A stretch of 64,000 nt of DNA from assembly GCF_013912375.1 (NCBI RefSeq), contig NZ_JACETV010000010.1:124001-188000 (forward strand). Direction: 5' to 3'. The DNA comes from Emticicia sp. BO119. Lineage in GTDB: Bacteria; Bacteroidota; Bacteroidia; Cytophagales; Spirosomataceae. Below are positions 60,999 through 64,000 of the stretch, piece after piece. Each line of letters opens with the position of its first letter. The stretch's first letter is position 1. Below the pieces are notes generated by a model. It was not told the DNA's origin, made no database searches, and saw nothing but the letters and a program-made list of their open reading frames with translations. A program made the position numbers and the translations under genes.

Positions 60999-63872
60999 AT
61001 GCCCGACAAAAAACTATTTCTTCTTGATGCCATGGCGCTTATTTACAGAGCGCATTTTGCATTCCTCAAAGCTCCTCGGATCACCTCAAAAGGGTTAAAT
61101 ACAAGTTGTGTTTTCGGATTTGCCAACGCTTTATTAGAGGTGATTCAAAAAGAAAAACCGACCCATTTAGGCGTGGCATTTGACCTCCCTGGAGGTACTT
61201 TCAGGAATAATATGTTCCCTGAATATAAAGCCAATCGTCAGGAACAACCCGAAGATATTACAATTGCGATCCCTTATGTAAAAAAATTGGTTGAAGCAAT
61301 GGATATTCCATGTCTAAGTCTGCAAGGTTATGAAGCGGACGATGTTATTGGAACATTGGCAAAAAAAGCGGCTCTTGAAGGATTTGAGGTTTATATGATG
61401 ACACCTGATAAAGATTACGGGCAATTGGTGGAGGAACATATTTATTTATATAAGCCTGCCATTGGTGGCAAAGATGTTGAAGTAATGGGTATAAATGAAG
61501 TTTGTAGCAGATGGGGGATTAAAAGAGTAGATCAAGTGGTTGATATTCTGGGTTTAATGGGTGATGCTGTAGATAATATTCCTGGAATACAAGGAGTAGG
61601 AGAGAAAACAGCAGCTAAATTGATTGCAGAATATGATACAGTTGAAAACCTATTAGCGAATAGTGAAAAACTAACAGGCAAATTAGGGGACTCAGTGAGG
61701 AATAATAAAGAAATTGCCTTGTTGTCAAAAGAGTTGGCAAAAATAGAATTGAATGTGCCGATAGATTTTGATGGAGACAAATTAAAAATAATGCCTCCTC
61801 ATGTAGATATATTATCATCGTTATTAGATGAACTGGAGTTCAGAACATTAAGAAAAAGACTGCTTCCTGATGAAACACCTACTACGATACAACCAACATC
61901 CGTAATCAAATCAGTAACGGCAGGAGAGAAAAAATCAGCGATTGGTGCAAAATCGGGGCAGCAAATCTCTATGTTTGAAGCTGATACTTCGACCAATATA
62001 GTCTTTACTGATAATTCAGAAGATGATGTTTTGAGTGGTTATAATTCTACTTCTAAAGATACAATTGATACAGTCGTTCATGAATATCATCTGATAGATA
62101 CGCCAGAATTAAGAAAGAGTCTGATCTACTATTTATCTCAACAAGATGAATTCTGCTTTGATACTGAAACCACTTCAGTCGATGCAGTAGATGCCGAAAT
62201 TGTGGGTATGTCATTCGCTTATCGAAAAGGTGAAGCTTATTATATACCTTTCCCGGAAAATCAACAAGAGGCGTATCAGATTGTACAGGAGTTTAAAGAG
62301 GTTTTTGAAAATGAAGAAATTACAAAAATTGGCCAGAACATTAAATATGACCTGATGATTCTTCAAAACTATAATGTTGATGTCAAAGGTAAAATGTATG
62401 ATACTATGCTGGCGCACTATATTATTGAGCCAGAGCAAAGACATGGTATGGATTACATGGCAAACGTCTATCTGAATTATGATCCGGTTTCTATTGAAAC
62501 TCTGATAGGTAAAAAAGGTAAAAGTCAACTTACCATGCGTGAAGCCGATTTGGAGAAAGTAAAGGAATATGCTGCAGAAGATGCTGATATTACTTTACAA
62601 TTAAAGAATGTGCTTCAACCGAGATTGAGTACCAGTGTTCAACAAGAAAAATTATTGGCCGATGTCGAAATGCCATTAGTATGTGTTCTTGCTGATATGG
62701 AAATGTCCGGGGTGCGTGTCAGTGTTGATACTCTTCATGAGATGTCAAAAGTACTGGATACGGATATTCAGGAAATACAACGAAGTATTTACAGTCTGGC
62801 AGGTGGAGAATTTAATGTTTCTTCTCCTAAACAATTAGGCGAAATTCTTTTTGAAAGGCTGCGTCTGGATAAAAATGCAAAAAAAACCAAGACCGGGCAA
62901 TATGCCACCGGAGAAGATGTTTTATCAAAATTGGAGAGTGAACACGAAATAGTAAGAAAAATTTTAGATTTCAGGGAGTTAATAAAACTTAAAAGTACAT
63001 ATGTAGATGCCTTACCTGCCTTGATTTCAAAAAAGACAGGTAGAATACATACTTCGTATAATCAAGCGGTTGCAGCTACCGGTCGCTTAAGCTCCACAAA
63101 CCCAAACTTGCAAAATATTCCGATTCGTACGGTTCGAGGTCGAGAAATCCGTAAGGCATTTATTCCTCGTGACGAGAATTTTGCGATACTTTCAGCTGAC
63201 TATTCTCAAATAGAATTGCGGATTATGGCAGCTTTTAGCGAAGATGATAGTATGCTTAATGCATTTAATAAAGGAATTGATATTCATGCAACCACTGCTT
63301 CAAAAGTATTTAAAGTATCTTTAGATCAGGTTACCTCTGATATGCGAAGAAAAGCAAAGATGGTTAACTTTGGTATTATTTATGGTATTTCTGCTTTTGG
63401 CCTGGCACAACGTCTAAGCATTCCGCGAGGGGAGGCAAAGGAAATCATTGATTCTTATTGGGCCGAATTTCCTAAAATCAAAATTTTTATGGATTCGGCA
63501 ATCAACAAAGCCAGAGAAACCAAATATGTAGAGACTATCCTGGGCAGAAGAAGATACTTAAGAGATATAAATTCTCAAAATCTTGTGGATAGAGGTTTTG
63601 CAGAAAGAAATGCCATTAATGCCCCTATTCAAGGGTCTGCTGCAGATATGATAAAAGTGGCCATGATTAACATACACGACTTTTTGAAGAAAGAAAAATT
63701 GAAGTCGAAAATGATTTTGCAGGTACATGATGAATTGGTCTTTGATGCACACCAAAGCGAAATTGAATTCCTTAAGCAAAAGGTTGACGAACTAATGTGT
63801 ACAGCAATACCGTTACCTGTTAAGATGGAAACAGGAATGGGAGTTGGTAAAAATTGGTTAGAAGCACATTAA
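60999..63872 (+). CDS. polA: DNA polymerase I
   Basis: Cytoplasmic polymerase of 957 residues from ATG 60999 (TTG 60984 is also open). The 5'-3' exonuclease domain (about 1-290) has LFLLDAMALIYRAHFAF, LQGYEADDVIGTLA and DAVDNIPGIQGVGEKTAAKL. The 3'-5' exonuclease domain (about 375-555) keeps the DxE motif (FDTETTSVD), KIGQNIKYDLMIL and the late YAAEDADITLQL. The polymerase domain (about 560-957) has ATGRLSSTNPNLQNIPIR, LSADYSQIELRIMA (motif A), RRKAKMVNFGIIYGIS (motif B) and QVHDELVFDA (motif C). It fills gaps in repair and Okazaki processing. Both exonuclease activities look intact. Confidence 0.96.
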   Translation: MPDKKLFLLDAMALIYRAHFAFLKAPRITSKGLNTSCVFGFANALLEVIQKEKPTHLGVAFDLPGGTFRNNMFPEYKANRQEQPEDITIAIPYVKKLVEAMDIPCLSLQGYEADDVIGTLAKKAALEGFEVYMMTPDKDYGQLVEEHIYLYKPAIGGKDVEVMGINEVCSRWGIKRVDQVVDILGLMGDAVDNIPGIQGVGEKTAAKLIAEYDTVENLLANSEKLTGKLGDSVRNNKEIALLSKELAKIELNVPIDFDGDKLKIMPPHVDILSSLLDELEFRTLRKRLLPDETPTTIQPTSVIKSVTAGEKKSAIGAKSGQQISMFEADTSTNIVFTDNSEDDVLSGYNSTSKDTIDTVVHEYHLIDTPELRKSLIYYLSQQDEFCFDTETTSVDAVDAEIVGMSFAYRKGEAYYIPFPENQQEAYQIVQEFKEVFENEEITKIGQNIKYDLMILQNYNVDVKGKMYDTMLAHYIIEPEQRHGMDYMANVYLNYDPVSIETLIGKKGKSQLTMREADLEKVKEYAAEDADITLQLKNVLQPRLSTSVQQEKLLADVEMPLVCVLADMEMSGVRVSVDTLHEMSKVLDTDIQEIQRSIYSLAGGEFNVSSPKQLGEILFERLRLDKNAKKTKTGQYATGEDVLSKLESEHEIVRKILDFRELIKLKSTYVDALPALISKKTGRIHTSYNQAVAATGRLSSTNPNLQNIPIRTVRGREIRKAFIPRDENFAILSADYSQIELRIMAAFSEDDSMLNAFNKGIDIHATTASKVFKVSLDQVTSDMRRKAKMVNFGIIYGISAFGLAQRLSIPRGEAKEIIDSYWAEFPKIKIFMDSAINKARETKYVETILGRRRYLRDINSQNLVDRGFAERNAINAPIQGSAADMIKVAMINIHDFLKKEKLKSKMILQVHDELVFDAHQSEIEFLKQKVDELMCTAIPLPVKMETGMGVGKNWLEAH

Positions 63873-63951
63873 CTATTATGCTGCTGATTTAACCGTTTTT
63901 TCTATTACTTGTTGTCAAATAGATTTAAAGACATGGAAGACAGATAAATAT

Positions 63952-64000
63952 ATGAAAGTTGGAATTGTTATTTTAGCTGCTGGTGAGTCTTCCCGAATGG
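63952..64000 (+). CDS. MobA-like nucleotidyltransferase, 5' end only
   Basis: ATG at 63952 opens a frame that reaches the window edge: MKVGIVILAAGESSRM. The VILAAGxSSRM motif is the nucleotide-binding start of MobA/CTP:molybdopterin-type cytidylyl- and guanylyltransferases. Only 16 residues are visible, so the exact enzyme cannot be named. Confidence 0.75.
   Translation, partial: MKVGIVILAAGESSRM

Noticed and set aside
1-64000. CRISPR arrays, tRNA or rRNA genes, prophage or complete insertion sequences
   Set aside because: No regularly spaced repeats, cloverleaf sequences, rRNA segments, transposases, integrases or phage structural genes were seen on either strand.

Overview
The window is a chromosomal segment of a low-GC member of the Bacteroidota, most likely of the order Cytophagales. 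The evidence is the gliding-motility gene gldC, C-terminal type IX secretion sorting domains, DUF5686 outer-membrane proteins, a type III glutamine synthetase, the long two-domain form of IspG, DUF4197 and DUF4159 proteins, and repeated TAnnTTTG promoter boxes. The genus cannot be named from the sequence. There is no rRNA, no tRNA that I can recognise, no CRISPR array, no prophage and no intact insertion sequence.

Layout. 1-4679 (minus strand) is a five-gene cluster: an edge-cut unknown protein, a class I glutamine amidotransferase, a carboxylate-amine ligase, an ATP-grasp ligase with a Lys/Ala/Thr-rich tail, and an alpha/beta-hydrolase. It looks like an uncharacterised pathway that makes, trims or recycles a small amide or peptide conjugate, and it is the best candidate here for an undescribed system. 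4964-16497 holds an exported esterase, a DUF5686 barrel protein, a YafK-type L,D-transpeptidase, two tandem SASA-type carbohydrate esterases, rsmE, a DUF4159 protein, a fatty-acid desaturase and gldC. 16781-21664 is a rhamnoside operon: exported six-hairpin glycosidase-like protein, rhaM, rhaT and a GH105-type unsaturated rhamnogalacturonyl hydrolase. 21757-25333 holds a DUF4197 lipoprotein, cinA and a 2-oxo-acid dehydrogenase E2. A 536-bp gap with LacI-like palindromes precedes an MBOAT acyltransferase. Then come an acidic protein, a MoxR ATPase and a CoxE-type VWA protein.

29945-32079 has a LuxC-type acyl-CoA reductase divergent from two tandem copies of one ferredoxin gene, with identical proteins and about 97% identical DNA. 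32342-34888 is a porin plus an ammonium transporter. Together with a type II glutamine synthetase (40053-41069) and a type III glutamine synthetase (45353-47545) these form a loose nitrogen-assimilation neighbourhood. A NarL/LuxR response regulator at 37299-37932 is broken by a 4-bp AGAT duplication. 41070-41941 is an 872-bp gap with promoters, hairpins and overlapping small ORFs that I cannot identify. 41942-50622 carries an unknown small gene, ferritin, a thioredoxin-like 2Fe-2S protein paired with an LtaS-like phosphotransferase, the type III glutamine synthetase, a third SASA esterase and a membrane-anchored SGNH-like protein.

50623-64000 holds the second DUF5686 protein, a minus-strand run from ispG to a gamma-glutamylcyclotransferase-like gene, queE, an operon of a vanadium-haloperoxidase-like protein with an FAD oxidoreductase and a PEBP protein, polA, and the start of a MobA-like nucleotidyltransferase.

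Many convergent gene pairs are separated by long, nearly perfect inverted repeats that should act as bidirectional terminators. All functions are assigned by reading motifs in the translations; no database search was run.
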